A stretch of 64,000 bases of DNA, taken from Bifidobacterium colobi (GTDB lineage: Bacteria; Actinomycetota; Actinomycetes; Actinomycetales; Bifidobacteriaceae). The notes under the pieces were generated by a model, which was not told the origin of the DNA, did not search any database, and worked only from the letters and a program-made list of their open reading frames with translations. Made by a program: the position numbers and the translations under genes. The stretch spans positions 124,001 to 188,000 of the forward strand of contig NZ_JAFEJU010000004.1 in the NCBI RefSeq assembly GCF_018555455.1, written 5' to 3'. Below are positions 43,443-54,100 of the stretch, piece after piece. The first letter of the stretch is position 1, and each line of letters starts with the position of its first letter.

Positions 43443-45116
43443 ATGACCACGATGATCACCAACCCGATTCTCAGGGGCTTCCATCCGGATTCCAGCGCAC
43501 TGCGTGTTGGAGACGATTACTACATTGCCACCTCCACCTTCGAATGGTGGCCGGGCATCGACATCTACCATTCCAAGGATTTGGTGAACTGGGAGTGGGT
43601 CGCCGCCCCTGTCAACCGCGAATCCCAGGTGAACCTGCTTGGCAACTACAACTCCGGTTCTCTGTGGGCACCGCACCTGAGCTACTCGGACGGCAAGTTC
43701 TGGCTCGTCTACACGGATGTGAAGACCTTCGGGCCGATCATGAACACGCTCAACTACGTGATTACCGCCCCGACCATCACCGGTCCGTGGAGCGAACCAC
43801 ACTTCCTGACCGCCTCCGGCTTCGACCCGTCCATCTACCATGACGACGACGGCCGCAAGTGGTTCCTCAACATGCTCTACGATCCGCGCCCGGGCCATCA
43901 GCTGTTTTCCGGCACCGTGATTCAGGAATTCGATCCAGACACGATGGAACTCATCGGCGAGCGTAAGCACTTCTACAAGGGCACCAAGCTCGGCGTGTGC
44001 GAAGCCCCGCAGATCCTGAAGAAGGACGGTTGGTACTACCTGCTGTGCGCTGCCGGCGGTACCGGCTATATGCACGCCGCCACCGTGGCCCGCGCCCGCA
44101 GCCTCGAAGGCCCGTTCGAAGATTCGCCATACACGCCGATTATGACGACTCGCGACGAGCCGACCAACCCATTGCAGAAGTCCGGCCACTGCTGCTTCCT
44201 GCAGATTGGCGACGAATGGTACATCACCCAGATTTGCGCCCGCCCGCTCACCGAACGCGGCAACTGCACCCTCGGCCGTGAAACCGGCATCCAGAAGATT
44301 TACTGGACTGAAGACGGCTGGCCGCGCATGATCAACGACTCCATCAGCCCGATGCTCGAGGTGCCGGCGCCGAAGGGCTCTCAGGGCGTGGTGCAGAAGA
44401 CCGACCATTCCGAGCGCATCGAGTTCGAGGCGAACTGGGATGTGCAGAAGAACGCGCCGCTCACCTCGGTGACCGATCCGTCCATTCCGTCGAGCTTCAA
44501 GACGCTGCGTACCGCGCTCGTGGCCGAAGAGAATTATTCGCTCACCGCACGACCGGGTTGGCTGCGTTTGCAGGGTGGCCAGACGCTGTGCTCCCTGTTC
44601 AAGCAGTCTTTGTTCGCCCGCCGTTGGCAGTCCTATGACTTCGATGCGGAGACCGTGCTCGACTTCGACCCGAAGAACTATCAACAGCAGGCCGGCCTGG
44701 TACTGTTCTATGACACCGACAACTGGATCTACGCCTACGTGTCCTTCGATACCGAAGGCACGGACCGCCGCGTGGTTCAGGTGCTGCGGAACGATCACGG
44801 CAACCTCACCCAGGGTTCCGACTTGGTGCCGCTGGAGGACGGCCTGGTGCGTCTGAAGGTCGAAGTGCGCCACGATAAGGCCAACTTCTTTGTGACACAG
44901 GGCGAGAACATGTACGGCGACAACCCTGAGTGGAAGGCCGTCGGAAGCGATCAGCCGGCCGACCACATCAGCGACGACTACCTCGAAAAGCACAGCAACC
45001 CGTTCCGCTGCGCATTCACCGGCGGCATGGTTGGTATCTGCGCCCAGGATACCGACGCCCACAAGTCATACGCCGACTTCCAGTACTTCGACTATCAGGA
45101 GAAGCACGAGAAGTAA
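43443..45116 (+). CDS. GH43 beta-xylosidase / alpha-L-arabinofuranosidase
   Basis: 557 residues. The five-bladed propeller carries the three catalytic acids of GH43: Asp in LRGFHPDSSALRVGDDYYIA, Asp in FDPSIYHDDDG and Glu in GVCEAPQILKKDGWYYL. The N-terminal signature YYIATSTFEWWPGIDIYHS points to the GH43_11-type beta-xylosidase subgroup. The C-terminal ~200 residues form the accompanying concanavalin-like domain (WQSYDFDAETVLDF... QQQAGLVLFYD). No signal peptide. It is the third gene of the glycosidase run, followed by two strong hairpins before the binding-protein gene. Confidence 0.92.
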   Translation: MTTMITNPILRGFHPDSSALRVGDDYYIATSTFEWWPGIDIYHSKDLVNWEWVAAPVNRESQVNLLGNYNSGSLWAPHLSYSDGKFWLVYTDVKTFGPIMNTLNYVITAPTITGPWSEPHFLTASGFDPSIYHDDDGRKWFLNMLYDPRPGHQLFSGTVIQEFDPDTMELIGERKHFYKGTKLGVCEAPQILKKDGWYYLLCAAGGTGYMHAATVARARSLEGPFEDSPYTPIMTTRDEPTNPLQKSGHCCFLQIGDEWYITQICARPLTERGNCTLGRETGIQKIYWTEDGWPRMINDSISPMLEVPAPKGSQGVVQKTDHSERIEFEANWDVQKNAPLTSVTDPSIPSSFKTLRTALVAEENYSLTARPGWLRLQGGQTLCSLFKQSLFARRWQSYDFDAETVLDFDPKNYQQQAGLVLFYDTDNWIYAYVSFDTEGTDRRVVQVLRNDHGNLTQGSDLVPLEDGLVRLKVEVRHDKANFFVTQGENMYGDNPEWKAVGSDQPADHISDDYLEKHSNPFRCAFTGGMVGICAQDTDAHKSYADFQYFDYQEKHEK

Positions 45117-45123
45117 GTTGGTA

Positions 45124-45219
45124 CTGTTGTCTTCCCGCAACGCGGGAGGGCAACAGGCAAAATGGATTGCATTGGACCTGGTTCTTTGGCTTCCCAAGTA
45201 AAAGGAGCCAAAGAAAACC
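45124..45219 (+). promoter_or_regulatory. Two hairpins between GH43 and the binding-protein gene
   Basis: The first hairpin is ctgttg-tctt-cccgc-aac-gcggg-aggg-caacag (45124-45156). The second pairs gttctttggct with agccaaagaa (45181-45219 region). Neither ends in a long T run. They may stabilise the upstream mRNA or adjust expression of the transporter relative to the enzymes. Confidence 0.5.
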
Positions 45220-45265
45220 AAGTCAACAAGAGATATCGCAAGATTAAGAATTAGGATTGAAGGTT

Positions 45266-46579
45266 ATGAAAGGTTTGCATCGTTGGGGCCGCATTATGGC
45301 AGCCCTTACGGCGGCATCGGCATTGATCATGCCGGTAGCCGCCTGTGGTTCCAGCACCGCTCAAGATGGCCGCGTAACCATCGAATGGTGGGGCTACGAG
45401 CAAGGCCAGCAGGAGCAGGCCGATGCCTTCAATCAATCGCAGGACAAGATTCGGGTGGTTTACCATCGGCAAGCCACCAATGTCAAAGCCGAGGAGTCTC
45501 TGGTCAATGCCGTCAAAGCTGGTCAGGATGTTCCTGACCTGTTCGAGGCGGATATGGATTCCACCATTTCGCTGCTTGCGGATGGCACCATCCAAAACAT
45601 AGGCGCATACCACCCGGATCTTTCCAACGTCAATCCCAATGCAGTTAAGTCGTTCACCGTGGCGAACCGTCTCGCCGCGATACCGTTCAAATTCAGCCCG
45701 CAATTCATCATCGCCAACCAGCGCACGTTCGATGAACATGGTGTCACCGTCCCCACCAATTGGGACGAGTACATTCAAGCCGGCGAGCAGCTGAAAGCAG
45801 CCGATCCGAACATCAAGATCATGAACCTGGCCGGCGAGGATCCCACCATGCTGGTGGTGCTCGCCCAGCAGTTTGGCGCGCAATGGTATTCGGTCAACGG
45901 GGATAGCTGGATCATCGACATCAATGGCGCACCCACCAGAAAGGCCATCGGCTATCTGCAACGCATCGTGGATGAGGGGCTGTTCAGCCAGAAGACCTTC
46001 ATCGAATGGGACGCCCTGATGCAATTCTTCCAGTCCGGTGATTTGGCCACGATTCTCACCTCCACTTGGCAACTTTCCGCCTACCAGTCCAACTTCCAGA
46101 AATCATTGGGGGACTGGAAGGCCTACGACTGGCCCAAAGAGTCAGCGGATTCGCCGCTGGTCTCACCATTGAACGTGCAAGGCTATGCGCTTCCCACGGG
46201 AGCGAAGCATCCCGAAGAAGCTTTGGAATTCGCGCTGTGGCTCGCCACCAACAGTAAAGCCGCCCATATCGCCGCCAGCCCAACAACTGGTAACGGCACT
46301 TTCCCGGCAATGAAGGATGCTACGCCGTATATCGCCGATTCGTTGCCGGATAAACTGTTACAGGATAAATCCGACGCCGAGCAGGTAGTCAAGGATTCCA
46401 TTGATTCCGCAACCCCATATTCAACAGGCATCAACTGGTCCAGCATGTACAAGCAATTGCAAGATCAATGGGCCAAATTCCTCAACAAGCAGGTCACCGG
46501 CGAGCAGATGCTTGATTATCTGCAGCGGTGGACCGTCGCGGATTTGGAGAACAAAGGTATTAATGTTCGCGAGGCTTAG
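45266..46579 (+). CDS. Sugar ABC transporter substrate-binding lipoprotein
   Basis: 437 residues from ATG 45266 (gaagg upstream); a TTG nine bases earlier is less likely. The signal peptide ends in a lipobox, IMPVAAC, so the mature protein is lipid-anchored outside the membrane. The body resembles family 1 sugar-binding proteins (TIEWWGYEQGQQEQADAFN... VPDLFEADMDSTI). It supplies the two permeases just downstream. The ATPase is missing from the locus and is presumably a shared MsmK-like protein. Likely ligand: oligosaccharides that the GH28/GH36/GH43 enzymes cleave. Confidence 0.9.
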   Translation: MKGLHRWGRIMAALTAASALIMPVAACGSSTAQDGRVTIEWWGYEQGQQEQADAFNQSQDKIRVVYHRQATNVKAEESLVNAVKAGQDVPDLFEADMDSTISLLADGTIQNIGAYHPDLSNVNPNAVKSFTVANRLAAIPFKFSPQFIIANQRTFDEHGVTVPTNWDEYIQAGEQLKAADPNIKIMNLAGEDPTMLVVLAQQFGAQWYSVNGDSWIIDINGAPTRKAIGYLQRIVDEGLFSQKTFIEWDALMQFFQSGDLATILTSTWQLSAYQSNFQKSLGDWKAYDWPKESADSPLVSPLNVQGYALPTGAKHPEEALEFALWLATNSKAAHIAASPTTGNGTFPAMKDATPYIADSLPDKLLQDKSDAEQVVKDSIDSATPYSTGINWSSMYKQLQDQWAKFLNKQVTGEQMLDYLQRWTVADLENKGINVREA

Positions 46580-46626
46580 GTGATGATCATTCGTAACACT
46601 CATATGCGCCAGCGTTGGAGGGCATG

Positions 46627-47592
46627 ATGACGAACACTATGACAAAGCCCAGTGAAGTGGCTCAAGAACCTCAAAATAACCGCGCCATGAATCCAGTGGC
46701 TGCATGGCATCGCCATCGTGGGCTCAAAGGTGCGTTGTTCTCTCTTCCGTTCTTCGCGCTATTCCTGTTCTCCTTCATTCTGCCGTTCCTATACGCGTTG
46801 TGGGAAAGCTTGTTTGTGCTGAAGTACAGTGGACTGGGCTTGGACGGTCCTCATCCTCGGTTTGCTGGTTTGACGCAGTATGCTCGCGCTTTCCGGGATG
46901 CGGCATTCTGGAGCGGCATGGGGCGCGTGGCATTGTTCACCTGCGTTGCCACGCCGTTGATTATGGCTTTCGCGGCCGTAGAGGCTTTGTTGCTGGATGC
47001 TGCCAAGCGTTCCGCCAAGAAAGCCTATCGGTTCCTGCTGCTCGTGCCATACATGGTGCCGACCATCGTCTCCACACTGGTGTGGGTATACCTGTATTCG
47101 CCGGATATCGGCCCGTTGAAGCGATTCTTCGCGCTACTTGGTTTCTCCGTGGATTTCTTCAGCCCCCAGTTGCTTTGGGTCTCCATGGCGAACCTGCTGC
47201 TGTGGGTCAACGTCGGCTTCAACATGCTCATCATGTATGGTTCGCTGACGGCCATCGATCCGTCGCTCTATGAAAGCGCACGCATCGACGGTGCCAGCGA
47301 ACTACGCATCGCTTGGTCCATCAAACTGCCAATGATTCGCGGCACCTTGCTGCTTACGGGTTTGCTATCGATGATCGGCATGCTGCAGCTATTCGACCAG
47401 CCGTTGTTGTTCCGCTCCGCCTCGCCGCAGACCGTCACCGCGAACTTCACGCCGATTATGACCATCTATAACTACACGTTCTCGGCCGGCGGCGACTACA
47501 ACTATGCAGCGGCGCTTTCGGTGGTGCTGGCACTGGTAATCGCGGCTATCTCCGCAGTCGTATATGGCGTGACCAATAGGAAGGGGAAGTGA
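46627..47592 (+). CDS. Sugar ABC transporter permease (MalF type)
   Basis: 321 residues from ATG 46627 (ggagg five bases upstream; ATG 46624 also possible). Six membrane helices. The EAA loop reads YESARIDGASELRIAWSIKLPMI near residue 220, which contacts the ATPase. The N-terminal ~35 residues are cytosolic. Its stop overlaps the next permease start (TGATG), so they are translationally coupled. Confidence 0.92.
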   Translation: MTNTMTKPSEVAQEPQNNRAMNPVAAWHRHRGLKGALFSLPFFALFLFSFILPFLYALWESLFVLKYSGLGLDGPHPRFAGLTQYARAFRDAAFWSGMGRVALFTCVATPLIMAFAAVEALLLDAAKRSAKKAYRFLLLVPYMVPTIVSTLVWVYLYSPDIGPLKRFFALLGFSVDFFSPQLLWVSMANLLLWVNVGFNMLIMYGSLTAIDPSLYESARIDGASELRIAWSIKLPMIRGTLLLTGLLSMIGMLQLFDQPLLFRSASPQTVTANFTPIMTIYNYTFSAGGDYNYAAALSVVLALVIAAISAVVYGVTNRKGK

Positions 47593-48506
47593 TGGCACAG
47601 CAATTCATGAAGCCCCGATACGGCAAGGCGGCTGATGGTTCGTCGACGGCTGCTCGTTCTCGTGCGTCCAAGTGGAGCCGGCCGGGCGTGCTCATTGGTC
47701 TGGTGCTGCTCACGTTCTACTCGATTGCACCATTATGGTGGCTGGTGGTCTCCGTGACCAAAAGCCGTGTGGAACTGTACAACTCCAGTGGACTCTGGTT
47801 CGGTTCGCAAAACCATATCGTCGAGAATTTCCGCCAGCTGTTCACCTATGAAGACGGTATTTTCTTCCGTTGGATGGGTAACTCCATTCTTTACGCAGGC
47901 GTGGGTGCCATCGTGTGCACCGTCATCTCCATCGCAGCCGGATACTCGTTGAGTAAGTTCGAGTTTCCTGGCAAGAAGATCGAGATGGCGCTTGTCATGG
48001 TGTCGTTCCTGGTGCCTACGGCGTTGCTGACTCTTCCGCTCTACCTGTTATTCGCTGGCATGCATCTGACGAATACCGTATGGGCGGTGCTGATTCCATC
48101 GTTCGTCAATGCGTTCGATGTGTATCTCGCCAAGGAATACATCGATGGCACGGTGCCGGATGAGCTACTTGAGGCCGCCCGTGTGGATGGTGCAGGAGAA
48201 TTGCGTATCTTCGGCCAGATTGTGGTGCCGATGCTTTCCACGCCGGCCGCTACCATTTTCATTCTGACGTTCGTGTTGCAATGGAATAATTTCTATCTGC
48301 CGATCACCATGTTGCGTGGCTCGGATAAGTGGACGCTGGCACTTGGCTTGTATAGCTTCATGCAAACCAAGCAGTCCTCGTTGTTCGATCCGACCACCAT
48401 CGCGCTTGCCGGTTCGGTGGTCTCCATTATCCCGTTGGCAGTGGTGATGATTCTGATGCAACGGTTCTGGCGTTCAGGTGTGGCACTTGGCGCGGTGAAG
48501 GGGTGA
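47592..48506 (+). CDS. Sugar ABC transporter permease (MalG type)
   Basis: 304 residues from ATG 47592, overlapping the upstream stop. Six helices, with the EAA loop LLEAARVDGAGELRIFGQIVVPML near residue 195. The C terminus MILMQRFWRSGVALGAVKG is typical of MalG-like carbohydrate permeases. It pairs with the MalF-type permease and the lipoprotein 45266-46579. Confidence 0.92.
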   Translation: MAQQFMKPRYGKAADGSSTAARSRASKWSRPGVLIGLVLLTFYSIAPLWWLVVSVTKSRVELYNSSGLWFGSQNHIVENFRQLFTYEDGIFFRWMGNSILYAGVGAIVCTVISIAAGYSLSKFEFPGKKIEMALVMVSFLVPTALLTLPLYLLFAGMHLTNTVWAVLIPSFVNAFDVYLAKEYIDGTVPDELLEAARVDGAGELRIFGQIVVPMLSTPAATIFILTFVLQWNNFYLPITMLRGSDKWTLALGLYSFMQTKQSSLFDPTTIALAGSVVSIIPLAVVMILMQRFWRSGVALGAVKG

Positions 48507-48511
48507 ATGAT

Positions 48512-49591
48512 ATGACTGAAACAACGGATGCTGTTGTAAAAACATCCAAAGGTCCCGCTAAAACCGGCAACGCCAATATCAGGGATATCGCCGCAGCCGC
48601 TGGGGTTTCCGTGGCTACCGTATCTCGTGTGATGCGCGGCAATGCCCGTGTCTCTGATGCGACTCGAGCCAAAGTTGAGCAGGCGGTGAAAGCGTTGGGA
48701 TATGTGCCCAATGCGCATGCCCGTGCGTTGACCACACCGCCGAATTCCATCACGCTGGTGATGCGCGCATTGTCGGGCGGAACCTACAATGCCATGGCGG
48801 GGGCGCTTGCTGAGGAAACCGTGCGTAGGGAAATGTCGTTCCGCGTCATCGTGACTGGCGGCGCGTATACAGGCTCCCGTGTTGATGCCAAAGTGGTGCT
48901 TACCGATTTGCTGGGGCAGCGCCCGCGTGTGGCAGTTATTACGGCTGATGACGATCCGGGTTCCATCAAAGATGATGAGCTGAACACCTATGTGAATCAG
49001 TTCCAGGAAGTGGGTACCTCTCTGGTGGCGCTTGGCCGTCCGCGCATGGGATTGGATCCTCGCATTAATGTCGTCTACTATGCTGGCGAGCAAGGTATGC
49101 ACGAGCTTACTCGATACCTCATCTCAATGGGGCATCGCGACATTCTTTATGTGGGAATTCGGCCGGAATCAGAAGTGTTCAATGAACGCTATCGGGGATT
49201 CCTTGCAGCGTTGACCGAAGCTGGGATCCGCCATGATGTGTCGCAGGATCTCCCCTTTGTGCGCGATGGCGGCGCTGATATGGTGCAGATTGCTGCTCGC
49301 TATAACAACGGAGCGCCGTTTACTGCGATTGTCGGGGTAACCGATATGGTGGCGCTCGATGCCATCAAGGCATTGATGTCCGTCGGCGTTTCCGTTCCTA
49401 ATCATGTTTCGGTGGCTGGTTTCGATGACATGCCTTTGGCCGGTGATCTCATCGTGCCATTGACCACGGTGCGAGTGCCGTATGAGCGCTTGGGTGCCGC
49501 ATCTGCTGATGCCGGATTAAACAGCATCCATGATGTCATCATGCCCACCGACGTGGTGGTACGCCGATCGACGGCACCCGTCGCAGCATAA
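48512..49591 (+). CDS. LacI-family regulator of the glycosidase/transporter locus
   Basis: 359 residues from ATG 48512 (gaagggg eight bases upstream); a GTG at 48503 overlaps the permease stop. Helix-turn-helix NIRDIAAAAGVSVATVSRVM near residue 21, then hinge helix NAHARALTTPPN. The effector domain ends VSVAGFDDMPLAGDLIVPLTTVRVPYERLG, a normal LacI/PurR-type C terminus. Being last in the operon, it likely senses a sugar released by the enzymes and binds the TGTAAC-type sites. This pairing is inferred. It abuts the convergent TetR gene. Confidence 0.9.
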   Translation: MTETTDAVVKTSKGPAKTGNANIRDIAAAAGVSVATVSRVMRGNARVSDATRAKVEQAVKALGYVPNAHARALTTPPNSITLVMRALSGGTYNAMAGALAEETVRREMSFRVIVTGGAYTGSRVDAKVVLTDLLGQRPRVAVITADDDPGSIKDDELNTYVNQFQEVGTSLVALGRPRMGLDPRINVVYYAGEQGMHELTRYLISMGHRDILYVGIRPESEVFNERYRGFLAALTEAGIRHDVSQDLPFVRDGGADMVQIAARYNNGAPFTAIVGVTDMVALDAIKALMSVGVSVPNHVSVAGFDDMPLAGDLIVPLTTVRVPYERLGAASADAGLNSIHDVIMPTDVVVRRSTAPVAA

Positions 49592-50203
49592 TCACCACAG
49601 CACGTCAATCGGCGCGGTGGTTTTGTTAATTTCGATGATATGGCAGATTTGCTCCGGGGTCTCTTTGCAGCCGCGGCGAATCCACAGCCATATGATTGAG
49701 GAGACGGCGGAGACCAGGATCTCCATTGCATAATCGGCGGGAATACCGTTGTAATCATGCTTGGGCTCCTCGCCAAAACGCTTGGCCTGCGCCACAATCA
49801 GCTGCTTCAACACGTTCTTCAGGCGATCATAGAGCTGCATATCGGTACCTGAGCGGGAGACTGCATTGAAGAATGCGTAATCGTTCTTGACGTAATGCAG
49901 TGCTTTGGCGATGGCTGTTTCCTTGAACGCATCGCAAATCGCCTTGCCGTCGGAAGTGACGGTCTGCCCATTATCGTCTGAGTTCTCCACGAGAATCCGG
50001 GTCAGATCATCGATGGTGTCGTCGATAAGCTGTTGGCGAAGATCGAACTTATCGATGTAATGCATATAGAACGTGCCGCGATTGATGCCGGCCGCGCGAG
50101 CGATGTCGCTCACGGTCATGGCATCGAAACCTTTGGATTGCATCAACGAAGTAAACGCCGCCTTGATTTTCGCCTCGGTTTTGGTATTGCGCTTACCTGC
50201 CAT
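49592..50203 (-). CDS. TetR-family regulator of the adjacent ABC exporter
   Basis: 203 residues from ATG 50203 (ggagg upstream); an in-frame extension to 50269 covers operator DNA and is rejected. The helix-turn-helix is MTVSDIARAAGINRGTFYMHYIDKFDLR. The rest resembles TetR_C-type regulators of exporters. Divergent from an ABC ATPase/permease pair with two matching operator-like sites between them, so it probably represses both units. Confidence 0.9.
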   Translation of the reverse strand: MAGKRNTKTEAKIKAAFTSLMQSKGFDAMTVSDIARAAGINRGTFYMHYIDKFDLRQQLIDDTIDDLTRILVENSDDNGQTVTSDGKAICDAFKETAIAKALHYVKNDYAFFNAVSRSGTDMQLYDRLKNVLKQLIVAQAKRFGEEPKHDYNGIPADYAMEILVSAVSSIIWLWIRRGCKETPEQICHIIEINKTTAPIDVLW

Positions 50204-50259
50204 ATCTGCCTCCGTTCTTGATTCGTATTCTGTCTGACTATGTTGCGCAATCACTGATT

Positions 50260-50400
50260 CTATCAACACGTTGTCTGATTAGTGAGCGAAATCGGCAATA
50301 TTTTCGGAAGTGTTCAATTTAGACAGTTCGTCCAATTGTGATCATTGACCGACTGTTCTTTACGAAATTACGATGTAGGCAATAAATCAACACGTTGTTT
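50260..50400. promoter_or_regulatory. Paired TetR operator sites
   Basis: TCAACACGTTGT(C/T)T(G/A)AT occurs at about 50264-50281 and again at about 50388-50404, one copy near each divergent start. Each contains the near-palindrome CAACACGTTG. A degenerate form, tttagacagttcgtccaattg, lies between them near 50319. Confidence 0.65.
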
Positions 50401-50416
50401 AATCAAGGAAATCTTC

Positions 50417-51118
50417 ATGGCATACATCGAAATGGTTCATAGCTTCAAGCGGTATCAAACCGGCAGCACCACCATCACCGCCAATAACGATGTCAGCTTC
50501 GGCATTGAACAAGGCGAGTTGGCCATCATCCTCGGTGCATCCGGAGCCGGCAAATCCACCGTGCTCAACATCCTGGGCGGCATGGACACCAACTCCGAAG
50601 GACAGGTGATCATTGACGGCAAAGACATCTCCAACTACAACGCTCATCAACTCACCGACTACCGCCGATACGACATCGGCTTCGTCTTCCAGTTCTACAA
50701 TCTCGTGGCCAACCTGACCGCCAAAGAGAACGTGGAACTCGCCTCCGAAATCGTCAAAGATGCACAGGACCCGGTACAGACACTGATTGACGTCGGGCTC
50801 AAGGACCGCATCGACAATTTCCCCGCGCAGCTTTCCGGTGGCGAACAGCAGCGCGTGGCCATCGCCCGAGCTGTGGCCAAGAATCCCAAAATCCTTCTGT
50901 GCGACGAACCGACCGGCGCGCTCGACTACAACACCGGCAAACAAGTGCTGCAGATCCTGCAGGACCAAAGCCGTAAGAAAGGCGCCACCGTGGTCATCGT
51001 GACCCACAACTCAGCCATCGCACCGATAGCGGACCGAGTCATTCACATGCACGACGCGCGCGTCAAATCCATCGAAATCAATGAACATCCGATGGATATC
51101 AAGGAATTGGAGTGGTAA
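50417..51118 (+). CDS. ABC transporter ATPase (MacB/LolD type)
   Basis: 233 residues from ATG 50417 (aaggaa upstream). Walker A is [17 protein letters not shown], the Q-loop [20 protein letters not shown] is of LolD/MacB type, the signature is [19 protein letters not shown] and Walker B is [12 protein letters not shown]. It drives the large FtsX-like permease two bases downstream. Such pairs act as mechanotransmission pumps or peptide/antibiotic exporters rather than importers. Confidence 0.93.
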   Translation: MAYIEMVHSFKRYQTGSTTITANNDVSFGIEQGELAIILGASGAGKSTVLNILGGMDTNSEGQVIIDGKDISNYNAHQLTDYRRYDIGFVFQFYNLVANLTAKENVELASEIVKDAQDPVQTLIDVGLKDRIDNFPAQLSGGEQQRVAIARAVAKNPKILLCDEPTGALDYNTGKQVLQILQDQSRKKGATVVIVTHNSAIAPIADRVIHMHDARVKSIEINEHPMDIKELEW

Positions 51119-51120
51119 AC

Positions 51121-54100
51121 ATGACTGATTTCAACGATTTCCTGGTTGCCGACGAAACCGATGCTCGACAGTCATCGGCTCGTTGCAGCCATAAACGAAG
51201 CACGACATCACGCACCGGAATGCTGCGCAAACACATGCTGTGGAAGGACATCTTCGCAACCCTCAACAAATCCAAGGGTCGTTTTCTTTCCATCGTGAGC
51301 CTGATGCTGCTCGGCTCGTTCGCGCTCGTCGGACTGTTCGTCACTGGGCCGAATATGCGCATCACCGGTACCGATTACTACCGCGACAATCATCTGGCTG
51401 ACGTCACTGTTATCAGCGACTACGGCCTAACCGATGAGGATGCGCGCATCATCCGTGGTACTGCGGGAGTCAAATCCGCGGAATTCGGTTACTTCAAAGA
51501 CGTGACCATCAAGAACAGCAACCATAGCCTGCGTGTCTACTCCAATCCGGAATCCATCTCCACGTTCGCCGTGGAAGAAGGGCGATTACCAAGCAAAGCG
51601 AACGAAATCGCCCTGGACCGTACCGAACGGGATAAGTATGCCATCGACAGCACCATCACCCTGAGTGAGCAGCCGGATATCGCGGGGGACAAGGTTCTGA
51701 AGCGCAGCAAGTACACGGTGGTGGGATTCGTGAATTCCACCGAGGGACTATCGAATGTGAACCTCGGTCAATCCACGGCGGGCACCGGCGAACTCGATGG
51801 TTACGCAGTAGTTGCGGACGCCGCTTTCGATTCCAAGGTGACGATGATCGGCCGCGTAACCTTCAAAGACACACAGAACGTCGATTACTGGACCAGCGAA
51901 TACCGCGATCTCGTGCAAGCTCATAAGGAAACCCTGGCCAAGCGTCTTGCCGACCAGCCCAAGGCTCGTGAGGAATCCATCAAAGACGAACGCCGTCAGC
52001 AGATCGATAAGGCACAGTCCCAAGTCGATGCAGCCAAACAACAGTTGAGCGATGCCCAAACACAGCTCGATGATGCGAAAACCCAAATCGAATCAGGCAA
52101 AGACCAACTGACTGATGGCAGCGTTGAGGCGGTCAATCAGGCATCATCGGCGCTGGCGGAACTTTCCGGTGCAAACGCGCAAATCGCCTCCGCTGGTTCC
52201 CAGCTCACCGCAGCGCAAACCAAGCTGGCTGCAGGCGGACAGCAACTCAACCAAGGACAAAGCCAGCTCAGTGCGGCCTGGCAGCAGCTGTCGGACGCCA
52301 AAGCACAGCTGGACATGGCGCGCACCGCACTGGATGCTTCCAAAACCGTACTGGACAAAACCGGGCAGTTACTGCAATCTTGGGCGGAATCCGGGCTTAC
52401 CGGCAATGCCTACGCGAGCGTGAAGGCACAGTATGAGCAAGCCTTGCAGTCATACAACAATGCGGTGAAGCAGTACAACGAGAAACTCGATGCGTACAAC
52501 GCAGCCTTGCAACAGTGGAATGCCGGTGCCTCGGCTCTTGAGCAAGGCAGTAAGGAATACCAACAGAACGCGGCAGCCATTGCGGATGCCGGCAATCAAC
52601 TGGCCAACAAACAGATCGAGCTTGGCGCCGCCGTATCCAGTGCACCAGCCAGCGCGTCCGCAGGCGTGAGCCAGTTGATCGAAGGCAGTCGAAGCATCGA
52701 CAAAGCGGAGGATGAATACAACCAGAAACTGCAGGAGTTCAACGATGCCAAACCGGCCGCCGAACAGAAAATCAAACAGACGGAACATGATATCGCCCTA
52801 GCCCGCGAAAAGGTGGATACGCTCGAAGTTCCCGCATATTCGATAGACGGACGCCGAGAGGGATTGACTTCGGAAGGCTACCGAGTCTACGAGATCATTG
52901 CGAACATCGTGGAAAAACTGGCGATGATTTTCCCGGTGTTCCTGTACTTTGTGGCCGCTCTCGTGACCTTCACCACGATGGGCCGCATGGTGGATGAGGA
53001 ACGCACCAACTCCGGTACGCTAAAGGCCTTAGGCTACGGAAACCAGGACATTCTGAAGAAATTCGTATTCTACGGGTTCACCGCTTCCACTATCGGCACG
53101 ATCCTGGGCGTGCTGCTCGGCCACACCCTGTTGCCGATGATTGTCTACCACGCGTACAGCGACGGGTTTACCGTGCCTCGCATCGCACTGGTGTTTCATC
53201 CGGTGGTAACTCTTGCGGCATTCCTGCTCGCATGGGTGAGTGCCGTGGTGCCGGCCGTGCTCGCCGCATACCGTGAGCTGCGGGAGAAGCCGGCAGCCCT
53301 GTTACTGCCGAAGCCGCCGGCCAAAGGTTCGAAGATCTTCCTGGAGCGTATCAAGCCGCTATGGAATCGACTGAATTTCACGCGCAAGGTCACCGCCCGC
53401 AATCTGTTCCGGTACAAAACCCGAGGACTCATGACCATTGTCGGTGTGGCCGGAGCCGTGGCACTGCTGACCGCAGGGCTTGGTGTGCAAGCCTCCATTG
53501 ACCAGATCGGCGAGCGGCAGTTCGACGAGATCATCCACTACGACCTCATCGTGGCCGAACGCAGCGATAACAACGAGGAACAGAACAAGACGGTGGCCGA
53601 TTCCATGAAACATTCGGCTGTCGATTCCTCCACGCCGATTCGTTACGAGGAGCTCACCAAAACCGCCGGCAAGGAGCATGATAAGCAGACCATCACCTTG
53701 TTGGTCACTGATGATGCCTACAACTTCGGCGATTACCTGACGCTGCGTTCGCGCGTTGGCCGCAATCCACAGGTGCTCACCGACCGTGGCGCGATCATCT
53801 CCGAACGCATGGCGGCCATGCTGAATGCCAAGGTGGGGGATACCATCACCGTAACCGACAGCAACGGTGTTGATCGTCGCGTGCGCGTCGACGGCATCAC
53901 CGAAATGTATATCGGCCATTTCATGGTGATGAGCTCCGGTGAATACGAGCATGTGTTCCATAAGGATTACCAGTCGAACGCATACATGGTGAAGCTCACA
54001 GACAACAGCATCGAGAACGCCGAACGCCAAGGTGCGAAGTTCATGACAGTGGACGGCGTGAGGGGAGTGGTGCAGAACACCACGATGAAGAACCAGGTGG

